Below, one piece after another: positions 16,417 to 24,852 of a stretch of 25,936 nucleotides of DNA. The stretch's first letter is position 1. Each line of letters begins with the position of its first letter. The position numbers and the translations under genes are program-made. The notes under the pieces are model-generated. The model saw only the letters and a list, made by a program, of their open reading frames with translations, had not been told where the DNA came from and did not search any database. The stretch comes from Actinomycetota bacterium (GTDB taxonomy: Bacteria > Actinomycetota > Acidimicrobiia > Acidimicrobiales > Poriferisodaliceae): NCBI GenBank assembly GCA_002731665.1, contig PCCJ01000004.1:9500-35435 (forward strand), read 5' to 3'.

Positions 16417-18816
16417 CTATTCCAAGACGCCTGCAATGGCAAGTTCCGCTATCTGATCTGAACTATATCTAAGTAGCTCGCTGAGTATCTCAAAATTGTG
16501 TTCGCCCCAAAGTGGGCCAGCCATTCGAGGTGTCCCATCATTTTTGGAAAGCCTGAAACCGTATTGTTCTGCCCAAGTGTGCCCGTATATCTGATGCGGT
16601 ACCTGATGGAAATGGTCACGGTGCACAAGCTGAGGGTCTCTAATTACTTCTGGACTGTTCTGTACCTGATGTGCCGGAATTTGGTTCCTTTGGAGTAGCT
16701 CTTGAAGAAATTCTGGGTTTTGATTTTTTGTCCATAGCGAAATTAGTTCGTTTAGCTCAAGCTCACGATTTACCCGTTGTGAAACACTGAGTAAAGCTAA
16801 GTTAGGTCGTTCCAACAGTTCGCACAGGGAAGCCCATTGGCTATCGCTTTCGCAAGCGATAGCAATCCACTGATCAGAGTCTGCGGGTCCGCATGCGTAC
16901 ACAGAGTGCGGGACATGTCGAGTGTCAGCGTTACCCATTCTGGTCTGGTTCGCACCATTTATCGAAGCGTCTATAACTGCTTCAGACAAGAAATGTATTC
17001 CGCCTTCGGCTTGGCTGAAATCGAGCACCTGACCTTTCCCAGTTTTCTTTCGCTGAAGCAATGCAGCCATTAACGCAGCCGCAGTTAGTCTCGGCGAGGT
17101 GGCATCGGTATAGGCAAGAAATGGTCCAGCCGGTAGTCGATCAGCCCAGCCGGTTAGCTCGTAATAGCCGCCAGCGGCGGCGCCCATGTTGCCGAAACCT
17201 GGGATCGGAGATAACGGCCCGGTGTGGCCGAAAAGAGTGGTGGACATAATAATCAGTTTTGGATTAACAGATAGAAGCTCTTGAGTTGTTAAGCCAACAC
17301 GTTCAAGTACGCCTGGCGAAAAAGCGTTAATGATGACATCGCACTCGCGCACCAAGTCAAGAACCACTTGTCGTGTTTCTGGAACCTTTAAGTTCAGCTG
17401 CAAACTGAGTTTGTCAGCATTAATAGAGTGCCACTGATGGCTATTCTCTGGGCCATCATTGTCCATATCGCGCATCAAACCTGAAGTACGCACTTGATCA
17501 GGGCGTGTTTGAGATTCAACCCGTATGACCTTTGCTCCGTAATATGCAAATAGTCTGGTAGCGAAAGGTCCTGCGTACACCCATGTAAAGTCTAAAATTT
17601 TCAAACCCTCGAAGGGCCGTCTCGAAACATCATTTTTTTGGAACTCTCTGGGCGGTCTGGGCTTTTCTGACAAAATGAGGGCGGTGTGTTCGCCAAGCTT
17701 GGGTGGTGGACCGAGTCTTCTTAGACCAGTCTCGCTGCTATGCATCCAACGCCCAGGGAACTTGACTGTCCTATTAATCTGTTCAACGTGCACTTCGTCC
17801 CAGAACTGCCGCTCCTCATAATGCTCTGAACCAACAACATCTAAGGGAGTAATGACTGGCATGAGTAAAAATTTCTTAGATCGCGCCAACGAGAATAAGT
17901 CTGCTTTTGAATACTTTTTTAGAACGTTAGCGATGCAGGCAGATGTTCGATTACATAGTTCGCTAACTTCATCTAGCTCATAGTTGTCTAATAGAGTGGA
18001 CCAGTCAATGGTGCGAAGATCATTATCGAGTCCGCCGTGTGAGTCGACCCACGCGACGAGCCGGTTCGTGAACGGACCGACTAGAACTCCTGGAAGAAAC
18101 GTGATTGTGACATGCCCGTCGCTGGACTCGTAAACAAAGCGGAATTTTACTTTACCAAGCAGTTCCAGACCGCCGGCGCTTCGCTGAGCAGGAGGATTAT
18201 TGCACAGGGACGGCGATAACCAGCCCTGCGCAGTGAGCATCATAGCTTCCTGAGCAGAAACGTCGATGTGCTGTCCTTGCCCTGAACTTTGTTGGTGAGT
18301 GAGAGCTATCAGTACAGCGCAAACAGCTTCTGATGCAGCGTTCACCCAAACCTGCGGAGCGGAAATACGGACTGGAGCTCGATCTGCGTACCCATTGAGC
18401 GACATTGGTCCGGCAGCAGCACTGAGGGTGAGATCTGTCCCTAGCCAATTCGCTTTCGGGCCGGTGGCTCCGAAAGGACTAATTGATACGGTTATTAGAG
18501 AAGGGTTTAACTCCCTGAGGTGGTTTAAATCAATTTCGAAGACGCCACATTCAATTAGGACATCTGCCGAAAGAGCAAGGGTTTCCAGTTCTGTCGGATC
18601 AGAAATCACAACAGATTTTTTGCCACGGTTGTAGGCCCAATGAAGTAGAGAGGTCTCGCTGCTCTCTACACCATCAGCATAAGGGCCTACATGTCGTGAA
18701 CTTTGACCACTAGCCGGCTCGAGAGCGAGTACTTCTGCGCCCATTTGGGCAAGTAAAAATCCTGCAAAATCCCCACGATTGTCACATAAATCCAAAACAC
18801 GAAACTTCGATAACAT
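16417..18816 (-). CDS. Tandem family III CoA-transferase (CaiB/BaiF x2)
   Basis: A 799-aa protein made of two full CaiB/BaiF domains, about 1-385 and 402-799; single-domain members are about 400 aa. Each half begins with the family start (FRVLDLCDNRGDFAGFLLAQ; LKILDFTWVYAGPFATRLFA) and has the Gly-rich KTGKGQ or SSGQGQ turn. In the second half, Asp571 (AYTDATS) is in the position of the catalytic Asp that forms the acyl anhydride. The first half has Asn159 (WVNAAS) there, so only the second half is likely active. Such enzymes move CoA between carboxylic acids. It ends about 20 bases from the MerB-like gene, tail to tail, and is divergent from the carboxyltransferase gene. Substrate unknown. 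Confidence 0.88.
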   Translation of the reverse strand: MLSKFRVLDLCDNRGDFAGFLLAQMGAEVLALEPASGQSSRHVGPYADGVESSETSLLHWAYNRGKKSVVISDPTELETLALSADVLIECGVFEIDLNHLRELNPSLITVSISPFGATGPKANWLGTDLTLSAAAGPMSLNGYADRAPVRISAPQVWVNAASEAVCAVLIALTHQQSSGQGQHIDVSAQEAMMLTAQGWLSPSLCNNPPAQRSAGGLELLGKVKFRFVYESSDGHVTITFLPGVLVGPFTNRLVAWVDSHGGLDNDLRTIDWSTLLDNYELDEVSELCNRTSACIANVLKKYSKADLFSLARSKKFLLMPVITPLDVVGSEHYEERQFWDEVHVEQINRTVKFPGRWMHSSETGLRRLGPPPKLGEHTALILSEKPRPPREFQKNDVSRRPFEGLKILDFTWVYAGPFATRLFAYYGAKVIRVESQTRPDQVRTSGLMRDMDNDGPENSHQWHSINADKLSLQLNLKVPETRQVVLDLVRECDVIINAFSPGVLERVGLTTQELLSVNPKLIIMSTTLFGHTGPLSPIPGFGNMGAAAGGYYELTGWADRLPAGPFLAYTDATSPRLTAAALMAALLQRKKTGKGQVLDFSQAEGGIHFLSEAVIDASINGANQTRMGNADTRHVPHSVYACGPADSDQWIAIACESDSQWASLCELLERPNLALLSVSQRVNRELELNELISLWTKNQNPEFLQELLQRNQIPAHQVQNSPEVIRDPQLVHRDHFHQVPHQIYGHTWAEQYGFRLSKNDGTPRMAGPLWGEHNFEILSELLRYSSDQIAELAIAGVLE

Positions 18817-19313
18817 CGCACCCCCGGCGTCATCAATATTGAGAGGCTCGCTGAAAGAAATCTCCAGGTCCTAAAATTAGACTAGCAGGCGGCTAGAAAA
18901 CTCTTTCCAGAGGTATGGCTGAGTTTGTTGATTGAAGTGCTTATCGCAATAGGCTTCGCCATTCAAAGTGGAAGTTCCTTGAGTTGACCAATGTGAGAAA
19001 ATACCACCGAAATGCTACTCGAAGTTATCGACACGTAAATTTTGTATAAAGTAATTCCTGAAGGAGGCAAGACAGGTGACGCCTTCTTCTTTGTTTCGAT
19101 TGAGTTTTCTTTCGGTTTAATTGCATGGGCGTTAATGTCGGATCGGTTGCCGGCCGGTGCCCCACTTTATTGTTCCGTATGTCTACCGCAGCGACGCTAA
19201 CCAAAGAAGCAAATTTTGAGCGTTGGGTTGTTTCGTAATGCTTTGGCTAAGGTGTTTGAGGTGTCCGGCCCGGTTGTTTGAAATGAACAGTCTTGATCGA
19301 TAGAGGATGAGTT
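18817..19313 (+). other. 497-bp gene-free divergent region
   Basis: It separates the CoA-transferase and carboxyltransferase starts and should hold both promoters. No clear -35/-10 pair was found. It contains the 14-codon ORF at 19076-19120 with a strong ribosome-binding site, a TATAAA at 19045-19050 that could be its -10, and a CCGGCCGG palindrome near 19150. No RNA gene or decayed protein gene was recognised. Confidence 0.5.
19076..19120 (+). CDS. Possible 14-aa leader peptide
   Basis: GAAGGAGG lies about eight bases before a GTG and is one of the strongest ribosome-binding sites in the window. The frame encodes VTPSSLFRLSFLSV and then stops. It has many Ser and Leu codons, is hydrophobic, and lies about 190 bases before the carboxyltransferase start. 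It may be a leader peptide or a chance site; no conservation could be tested. Confidence 0.25.
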   Translation: MTPSSLFRLSFLSV

Positions 19314-20885
19314 ATGAGTAATAATGAAGCTGAGGAAGAAAACTTCGATCCTGTAGCTGACTTGCACCAGCGTCAACAACGAGTGCGACAAGACATGGGC
19401 GGAGCAGCAAAAGTTGCGAAGATGCAGGCTGACGGAGTTCCGACTATTCGTGACCACATAGACGGTGTTTTAGACGAGGGTTCTTTTCGTGAGATAGGTA
19501 CTTTTAGTCGCTCTATGCGATTAGAGGATCGGTCGAACACTCCAGGCGACGGAAAAGTTGGAGGGGAGGGAATGATAAACGGGAAACCAGTTGCGATCGC
19601 TGGCGATGACATAACTGTCAAAAAAGGATCTTCTGCGATAGTCGGAAGTCGCCGAATTGGGCGGCTGTACGACAGAGCCCTGGAACGTGGAATGCCATAT
19701 GTTTATATAGGAGAGACGGGCGGTGGAAGAATCCCGGACCTTATTGGAGCAGAAGGCATCGCCGATGTTGCTCCGGCACTTTCGGTCTCGCGACGTCGAC
19801 GACAGATACCGATGGCAACAGCGATAGTTGGGCAAAGTTTTGGTGGCTCTTCTTTCCAGTCGGCTTTCTCAGACTTCGTTGTCCAAGTACGAGGTTCCGT
19901 TCTTGCCGTTACTTCTCCCAGAGTGTTCGAAATTGCTACGGGGGAAGTGATTGGGTTCGAAGAGCTTGGAGGTGTCGACGTTCATTCTCGGATCACCGGC
20001 CAGATCGACCTAGGCGTCGAAACTTTCGATGAAGCCTACGAGGCTATTCAACGCTGGTTGTCATATCTTCCTCAGAACGCCTGGTCAGTTTCACCGAGGC
20101 TTGACAGCAGAGCAGATATGACTCCAGACCACTCACTAGCTGGACTGATTCCCTCCAAACGAACGCGCGGTTACGATATGCGACGGTTCTGCTCGACTCT
20201 TTTCGATGCTGGATCTTTCATGGAGTTGCAGCCGGGCTATGCACGCAACCTAACCAGCGGCTTAGGGCGGCTAGATGGATTCTCAGTCGGTGTAATAGCA
20301 AACAACCCGATGTTTAACGCCGGGGTTCTTGATCCTGATGCATGCCGAAAAGCCATCCGTCTCATGTGTCTTTGTGATGCCTTTAACCTGCCGGTCATTT
20401 TTTTGATGGACGTACCGGGGTTTATGGTCGGGAAAGCAGTTGAACACAACCGAATTTTGTCTCTTGCAATACGCTTTGTTGAAGCTCTTTCTAATATGTC
20501 CACACCTACTTTGACGGTTACTTTACGTAAAGGATTCGGGTTAGCGTTTCCGGCGATGAATGGTTCAGGTCTTGGTTCTTCAGGGCTTTACTCCTGGCCG
20601 GGCGCAGAAATAGGTTTCATGGACCCGGAAGTTGGTGTGAACGTGGCATATTCATCTCGCTTTGCTGACCTCGGTGTCGACGAAGCTGAAGCTGAGAAAA
20701 ATCGATTAGTCGAAGAAATCTCTAATGTGACGACGCCATATGAGGCAGCCGGGACTATGCGGATAGATGAAGTTATAGACCCAGCTGACACCCGGATTGT
20801 TCTCGTCGAAAATTTACGACAGTTAGATGGGCGCCGGATCCCACCTCCTGAACAACGTCCGCTAAGTTATTGGCCAACCGTGTAG
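19314..20885 (+). CDS. Acyl-CoA carboxylase carboxyltransferase subunit
   Basis: A 523-aa carboxyltransferase (crotonase-fold, PccB/AccD5-like), which transfers CO2 from carboxybiotin to an acyl-CoA. The two oxyanion regions are visible: YVYIGETGGGRIPDLIGAEG with GQSFGGSSFQSAFSDFVV in the N-terminal half, and FLMDVPGFMVGKAVEH with TLRKGFGLAFPAMNGSGLG in the C-terminal half. Length is normal. No biotin carboxylase or biotin carrier gene is nearby. Motifs differ from textbook PccB (GGARI becomes GGGRI), so the acyl substrate is uncertain, and a different carboxylase partner is possible. ATG with AGAGGA about seven bases upstream. The neighbouring CoA-transferase suggests shared CoA-thioester catabolism. 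Confidence 0.85.
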   Translation: MSNNEAEEENFDPVADLHQRQQRVRQDMGGAAKVAKMQADGVPTIRDHIDGVLDEGSFREIGTFSRSMRLEDRSNTPGDGKVGGEGMINGKPVAIAGDDITVKKGSSAIVGSRRIGRLYDRALERGMPYVYIGETGGGRIPDLIGAEGIADVAPALSVSRRRRQIPMATAIVGQSFGGSSFQSAFSDFVVQVRGSVLAVTSPRVFEIATGEVIGFEELGGVDVHSRITGQIDLGVETFDEAYEAIQRWLSYLPQNAWSVSPRLDSRADMTPDHSLAGLIPSKRTRGYDMRRFCSTLFDAGSFMELQPGYARNLTSGLGRLDGFSVGVIANNPMFNAGVLDPDACRKAIRLMCLCDAFNLPVIFLMDVPGFMVGKAVEHNRILSLAIRFVEALSNMSTPTLTVTLRKGFGLAFPAMNGSGLGSSGLYSWPGAEIGFMDPEVGVNVAYSSRFADLGVDEAEAEKNRLVEEISNVTTPYEAAGTMRIDEVIDPADTRIVLVENLRQLDGRRIPPPEQRPLSYWPTV

Positions 20886-20889
20886 ATGT

Positions 20890-20936
20890 CCCTTGCAAGG
20901 GGGCGTAGGGGCGAGCGCTCTAGCGCCCAAACTACG
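20890..20936 (+). terminator. Two adjacent inverted repeats after the carboxyltransferase gene
   Basis: A perfect 12-bp palindrome, CCCTTGCAAGGG (20890-20901), is followed directly by a larger hairpin: CGTAG (20904-20908) with CTACG (20932-20936), and GGGCG (20909-20913) with CGCCC (20924-20928). It begins four bases after the TAG and should be a stable RNA structure. No T-run follows, so it may act as a non-canonical terminator or 3' stabiliser. Confidence 0.5.
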
Positions 20937-21118
20937 ATGTGTGACCTGCGCGACTTGGGTCCATGAATGCTCCGTTTTGCACAGCCCAACAAGCATGTTT
21001 GACACTACTGATGGTGATAAGAAAACCGGAATAGGCTTGGTTCGCATCCGGTTCGTTAGCCCCGATTAGTCATCTTGTAGCCTTATGAGTCGCGCTGTAG
21101 TTTGAAACGGGAAGAATC

Positions 21119-21613
21119 ATGAGTGTGTTTACTGTTGTGTTGCTTATCTCAACTGTTCTATGTTCTTTGGTAACAGGCTTTGTGTTTACTTATGCGGTAG
21201 TTGTTATGCCTGGCTTGTCAAGACTTGAAGACAAAGAATTCATTAGAGCGTTTCAGGCGACAGACCAGATTATCCAGAACAATCAACCGGTGTTCATAAC
21301 TGTATGGGTGGGGTCAATATTGTCTGTTGTCTTCACTATGGTAACCGGCCTTCTGGGTTCAGCTGGGTCTGCAGGCTGGGCCGCAGTGGTTATTGGTGCC
21401 GCTTATCTGCTCGGGGTACAGGGGATTACAATTTCGGTTCATTTACCGCTGAATAACCAGCTGCAAAGCTTCAGGGTCAATGAGGTGGATTCGGAGTCCA
21501 TCCATGAGCAACGCAGACGGTTCGAAGCCCGTTGGACATATTTCAATAAAATCCGTACTGTCATTTCTTGCTTCGTGACCATGTCGTTAATGGTTGTGTT
21601 GGGTGTGATCTGA
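21119..21613 (+). CDS. DUF1772 membrane protein
   Basis: A 164-aa integral membrane protein with four predicted helices at about 3-29, 58-79, 82-107 and 145-164. The family pattern is clear: VVMPGLSRLEDKEFIRAFQ after the first helix, IIQNNQPVF before the second, ISVHLPLNNQL after the third and FEARWTYFNKIRT before the fourth. DUF1772 (anthrone-oxygenase-like) has mostly unknown function in bacteria. ATG with GGGAAG upstream. The 233-bp spacer before it carries the paired inverted repeats, so it is probably transcribed on its own. Confidence 0.82.
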   Translation: MSVFTVVLLISTVLCSLVTGFVFTYAVVVMPGLSRLEDKEFIRAFQATDQIIQNNQPVFITVWVGSILSVVFTMVTGLLGSAGSAGWAAVVIGAAYLLGVQGITISVHLPLNNQLQSFRVNEVDSESIHEQRRRFEARWTYFNKIRTVISCFVTMSLMVVLGVI

Positions 21614-21789
21614 TCTGATGCAGTGGTGTTGAATGCAAGCTCTGAGAAATACCATAAATCAGTTGCCTTTGCCTGGGCTTTTTAATTGGGCCGCTTTTAC
21701 GGGCGCGGTATTCCTGGTCTTCTAGGGATTATTGTGGGGTACGGTGTTGGATCGTGAGATTCGGGCAATAACTAAAGGCGGAATTGGTT

Positions 21790-22647
21790 ATGCGAGTAGG
21801 GCTACTGCAACTTGATGGTATAAGACTTGGCTTCGAGTACATAGAGGGTGATGGTGTCCCCATTGTTTTTATGGGTGGGGTAGGCTCGACTACCGCTACT
21901 TGGATACCTGTTCTGGATGTTCTCAAAACTAATCGCCCTGTTTACCTTTTGGACCATCGAGGCCATGGCCGTTCTTCTCGTGTCGAAGGCGGCGACTACG
22001 GAAAGCTGACGGGTCAGGTTTCTGACACATGCCAATTTTTAGAAAAAGTCAGTGGACGTAGTGTTCTAGTGGGGCACTCTCAAGGCGGTATCCAGGCGTT
22101 TTATGCCGCTGGGGTTAGGTCGGAACTGGTGGCAGGGCTGTACTCAGAAGACGTAACCCCTCATTTCGTTGCGAATAACCGATATGTGGGAAGCCCGTTT
22201 ATCGGTGCTATGAAGAGCATTGGAGTAGAACTTGACAAGGCTTTAGCCGCTTATGAAAAGGGTTCTGAAATGGCTGAGAGAATCGCAGGAATCTCTCTAG
22301 GAGGCGATATTACATTCGGAGATGTCAGGTCTAAAGAGCTTCTAAATAGTATGGCTGACGAGGTCCTTCAGATGGATCCCATGATCTTCAAAACCATGTT
22401 CGAAGATGACGCTGGTCCTGCGTTCAATCTCGATGACACGCTGCGAGCGATCCGATGCCCCGTTCATGTCGCTTGTGGAGTACCTGAACTAGGTGGACTG
22501 GTCATCGACAGTGACCTAGATGACTTGCGAGCTAAAGGTTGTGAAGTTACTTCGACCAACTTCAAGGGCGTGGGTCACAGCGTTCATGCCGATGCGCTGG
22601 AACATTATGTACGTGATCTCGCAGCCTTCTTAGACCGAGTCGACTAA
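21790..22647 (+). CDS. Alpha/beta hydrolase (paralogue of the 23054-23893 gene)
   Basis: A 285-aa alpha/beta hydrolase. The oxyanion loop is FMGGVGSTTATW (a GG form of HGG), the LLDHRGHGRSS turn follows, and Ser97 in GHSQGG is the nucleophile. A His in GVGHSVHAD is the likely base. The start is ATG at 21790; a TTG six bases upstream is closer to AAAGG and cannot be excluded. The protein shares order and wording with the facing hydrolase (LVAGLYSEDVTP / LVSGIYLEDNTP; EVLQMDPMIFKTMFE / ELLQLDPRFTETFFE). Esterase or lyase activity is unknown. Confidence 0.85.
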   Translation: MRVGLLQLDGIRLGFEYIEGDGVPIVFMGGVGSTTATWIPVLDVLKTNRPVYLLDHRGHGRSSRVEGGDYGKLTGQVSDTCQFLEKVSGRSVLVGHSQGGIQAFYAAGVRSELVAGLYSEDVTPHFVANNRYVGSPFIGAMKSIGVELDKALAAYEKGSEMAERIAGISLGGDITFGDVRSKELLNSMADEVLQMDPMIFKTMFEDDAGPAFNLDDTLRAIRCPVHVACGVPELGGLVIDSDLDDLRAKGCEVTSTNFKGVGHSVHADALEHYVRDLAAFLDRVD

Positions 22648-23053
22648 ACCACTTTGATTTAGTTGATTTAACTGGTCGTTGCTCTCCATAGCGGGGGGGC
22701 GACTTGAAGCGCGCTGTTCCAAGCCGTGATCCTCCATGTCGTAATGGACTCATTGACGGAAAGGTCGCCATCAAGGGGCGGTGAATCTAATCCTCCTGAG
22801 CTTGTGACTGCACTCCTAATCGGTTTAAGTGCGAGCAGGTTATTCGTTGCGGTTCATATGGAAGCTGCTCCTAGTTGTATTTCACCGAGCATCCATTTTT
22901 CGGAGTTTAGGTTTCGCTGCGTGTCCTGTAGCGCTTGATTCGCGACAGCAAAAACAGATCTTGGCTCCAGTTTCGCTCAGCCTGAAGGGGCTTAGCAAGC
23001 TCGGTTGCTGCGGCTTCTAGTCAACTGAGTTCCCTTGTGTCAGTTGTTGAATG
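22648..23053 (+). other. 406-bp stretch between two convergent hydrolases
   Basis: No gene, RNA gene or terminator could be supported. A short frame at 22726-22938 contains RGGESNPPELVTALLIGLSA, which weakly resembles the OsmC-family helix (PNPxELLLAALAGC) without its Cys. It may be a decayed remnant or chance. Confidence 0.35.
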
Positions 23054-23893
23054 TCACTCGCACCGGTGGATGAAACTCTCAAGGCCTTTTACGAATTCGT
23101 GAGTGTGAAAGGTATGGACGTTGTGGCGAGCGCCGACTATTAATTCTGCAGAGAAGTTTGAATACAGAGCTTGCATCTGTTCGATGTGGGCATTCTTAAC
23201 TAGGCCTTTCTCACCGTAAATTAAGTGAATTGGGCAAGATAAACGCTTTAGAGCGGCTGGTAAATCATTTGTAATTGGCAGGTGTTCGAAAAAGGTTTCA
23301 GTGAATCTTGGATCGAGCTGAAGTAGTTCAGCTGCCCAAGCTTCTAGGTACCAAGACGGAAAATTGTTTTTCATCTTTCGATTAGGACGTCCAAGATCAC
23401 CAATTTTTGTAGCGAGTTCCGCTGCGTCTTCGCCTTTCAGAACTGATTGCTTGGCAACAGCGCCGATAGTTTTGGTGCCCTGCACAGCGCTTGATTCGGA
23501 GGGTGCTATTTCCAACTCAAAAAGAGGGGTGTTGTCCTCAAGGTAGATCCCGCTCACTAGTTGCGGGTTCTCTGCGGCCGCGAAAAACGCGGCGGTCGCG
23601 CCCATCGAGTGACCAACGATTATTAACTCTTCGCCGATGAATTTGAGAAATTCGGAAGCATCGTTGATCATGCTTGGTAAATCGTAGGATCCGCTGGGAC
23701 TTCGCTCGGATTGCCCATGTCCTCGGGCGTCTATTGCGAAAGTTGGATTCTTTGTGGGCAGTAATTCGACCACTTTCTCCCAAGTCGCTTTGCTTTCGCC
23801 CCCGCCATGAAAGAAACAAACCGGTTTGCCGTTGCCTTCCCGATAACTCACATGAGCTCGTATTCCCGAAAGCAAAATATTTTTTTCTAGCAT
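23054..23893 (-). CDS. Alpha/beta hydrolase
   Basis: A 279-aa alpha/beta hydrolase with the standard core: FFHGGGESKATW oxyanion loop, AIDARGHGQSERS, and the nucleophile Ser96 in GHSMGA. A His in GARHNVHTF near the C-terminus completes the likely triad, with an Asp after strand 6. The ATG at 23893 has AGGAG five bases upstream, so it is preferred over an upstream TTG at 23929. It faces its paralogue at 21790-22647, 406 bp away. Substrate unknown. Confidence 0.88.
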   Translation of the reverse strand: MLEKNILLSGIRAHVSYREGNGKPVCFFHGGGESKATWEKVVELLPTKNPTFAIDARGHGQSERSPSGSYDLPSMINDASEFLKFIGEELIIVGHSMGATAAFFAAAENPQLVSGIYLEDNTPLFELEIAPSESSAVQGTKTIGAVAKQSVLKGEDAAELATKIGDLGRPNRKMKNNFPSWYLEAWAAELLQLDPRFTETFFEHLPITNDLPAALKRLSCPIHLIYGEKGLVKNAHIEQMQALYSNFSAELIVGARHNVHTFHTHEFVKGLESFIHRCE

Positions 23894-24063
23894 TTTGACT
23901 CCTAACGACCTAACGAACGGGGCGAGCAACTCGAGACTAATGGCGTGGTTCTGATCATGGGCGCTACAAAGTCAGACCCGATACTGGAACATAATAATTC
24001 TGGAATTCTTAATACAAGTCAGGGAGATCTGAACATATCTTAGCTATGGAAACAGACCCTGAA

Positions 24064-24100
24064 GATGGTTAGACCGATCACAGACGTGGGCCTAACCATC
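24064..24100 (-). terminator. 9-bp hairpin after the 199-aa reverse-strand gene
   Basis: GATGGTTAG (24064-24072) and CTAACCATC (24092-24100) pair perfectly, with a 19-base loop that can add two more pairs after a mismatch. It lies 17 bases downstream of the stop of the reverse-strand gene at 24118. No T-tract follows on either strand, so it is a terminator-like structure only. Confidence 0.45.
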
Positions 24101-24117
24101 AATTCGGAAGTTATTTA

Positions 24118-24717
24118 TTAAATCGTGCGGTTGATGGAACGGTCAACAATCCGAGCTCCTTGATCTGACATTAGGCTCACAAAATCTGAGTTTGATGCCA
24201 ATTCAGATGACGTCGCTAAATAAGCATCAACTGAGTCTGTATAGAAAATATTCATCATTGACCCAGTCTGTTCGCCTGCAGCAACCATGCGAAGTCCTCT
24301 GATTCCATTCACACCATTCTTTGAGGCAATGCCCCATAACAGGTCTCCCATTTCATCAGTTCGGTCCCATGCAGGTCGCTCAGCTTGACCAAACACGGCA
24401 ACAGTGTACGCACCCTCGCCATTCCCTCGTTCGCTCGTAATTTCTCCAATAGCGAAGTTAAGTGGCGTCCACCCTCCGGCTTGCATGACTGTAGCCATTT
24501 CCTTATCTGCATAGAGACCGGAGCGACCTGCGAGTCCAGCGTCGACAGAATCCCACGTAGAAGTAACTACCGAAGCTCCGGTCGTGGCACCCGTAATCGA
24601 GATTGTTGTTGAAACTCGAGAAGAGCCCAGATCAACAAGTTTTGCTTTCACCATAGAAGACCCAGCCTCAACATGAGATGGGTTCATTGTCCCTACCGAG
24701 AACATCATATAACTCAT
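24118..24717 (-). CDS. Duplicated small-domain protein, paralogue of the facing gene
   Basis: A 199-aa hypothetical protein with no known function that I recognise. It appears to be two tandem units of about 100 residues: WDSVDAGLAG at 55-64 is repeated as TDSVDAYLAT at 160-169, both followed by similar Asp/Ser-rich helices. Alternating strands and helices suggest a duplicated dimeric alpha/beta-barrel (ferredoxin-like, as in antibiotic-biosynthesis monooxygenases), which is inference. The ATG has AAGGTGA five bases upstream. It is divergent from a paralogue of identical length (24853-25452). Confidence 0.75.
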   Translation of the reverse strand: MSYMMFSVGTMNPSHVEAGSSMVKAKLVDLGSSRVSTTISITGATTGASVVTSTWDSVDAGLAGRSGLYADKEMATVMQAGGWTPLNFAIGEITSERGNGEGAYTVAVFGQAERPAWDRTDEMGDLLWGIASKNGVNGIRGLRMVAAGEQTGSMMNIFYTDSVDAYLATSSELASNSDFVSLMSDQGARIVDRSINRTI

Positions 24718-24737
24718 GATTTCACCTTTTGAGTACC

Positions 24738-24810
24738 ACCTAGGTCCGCTTGACCAAGGTAGATAGACGTTAGCACCAATGAAATACCTAATGTGTTAAC
24801 CTCGCTTAAC
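24738..24810. promoter_or_regulatory. Shared divergent promoter region with palindromes
   Basis: The 135-bp gap between the two paralogues contains the perfect palindrome ACCTAGGT (24738-24745), TTGACC (possible -35) near 24750, and an inverted repeat GTTAA-N6-TTAAC (24795-24810). The last resembles a dimeric regulator site and lies 42 bases before the forward start. A common regulator is plausible but not shown. Confidence 0.3.
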
Positions 24811-24852
24811 TAAATATCCTCCGTGGCGGTGGGATTGGAAAAGGAGACAGAA

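Noticed and set aside
22726..22938. OsmC-family gene or selenoprotein.
   Set aside because: Only about 20 residues resemble the OsmC helix, the peroxidatic Cys is missing with no TGA in its place, and flanking frames do not continue the fold.
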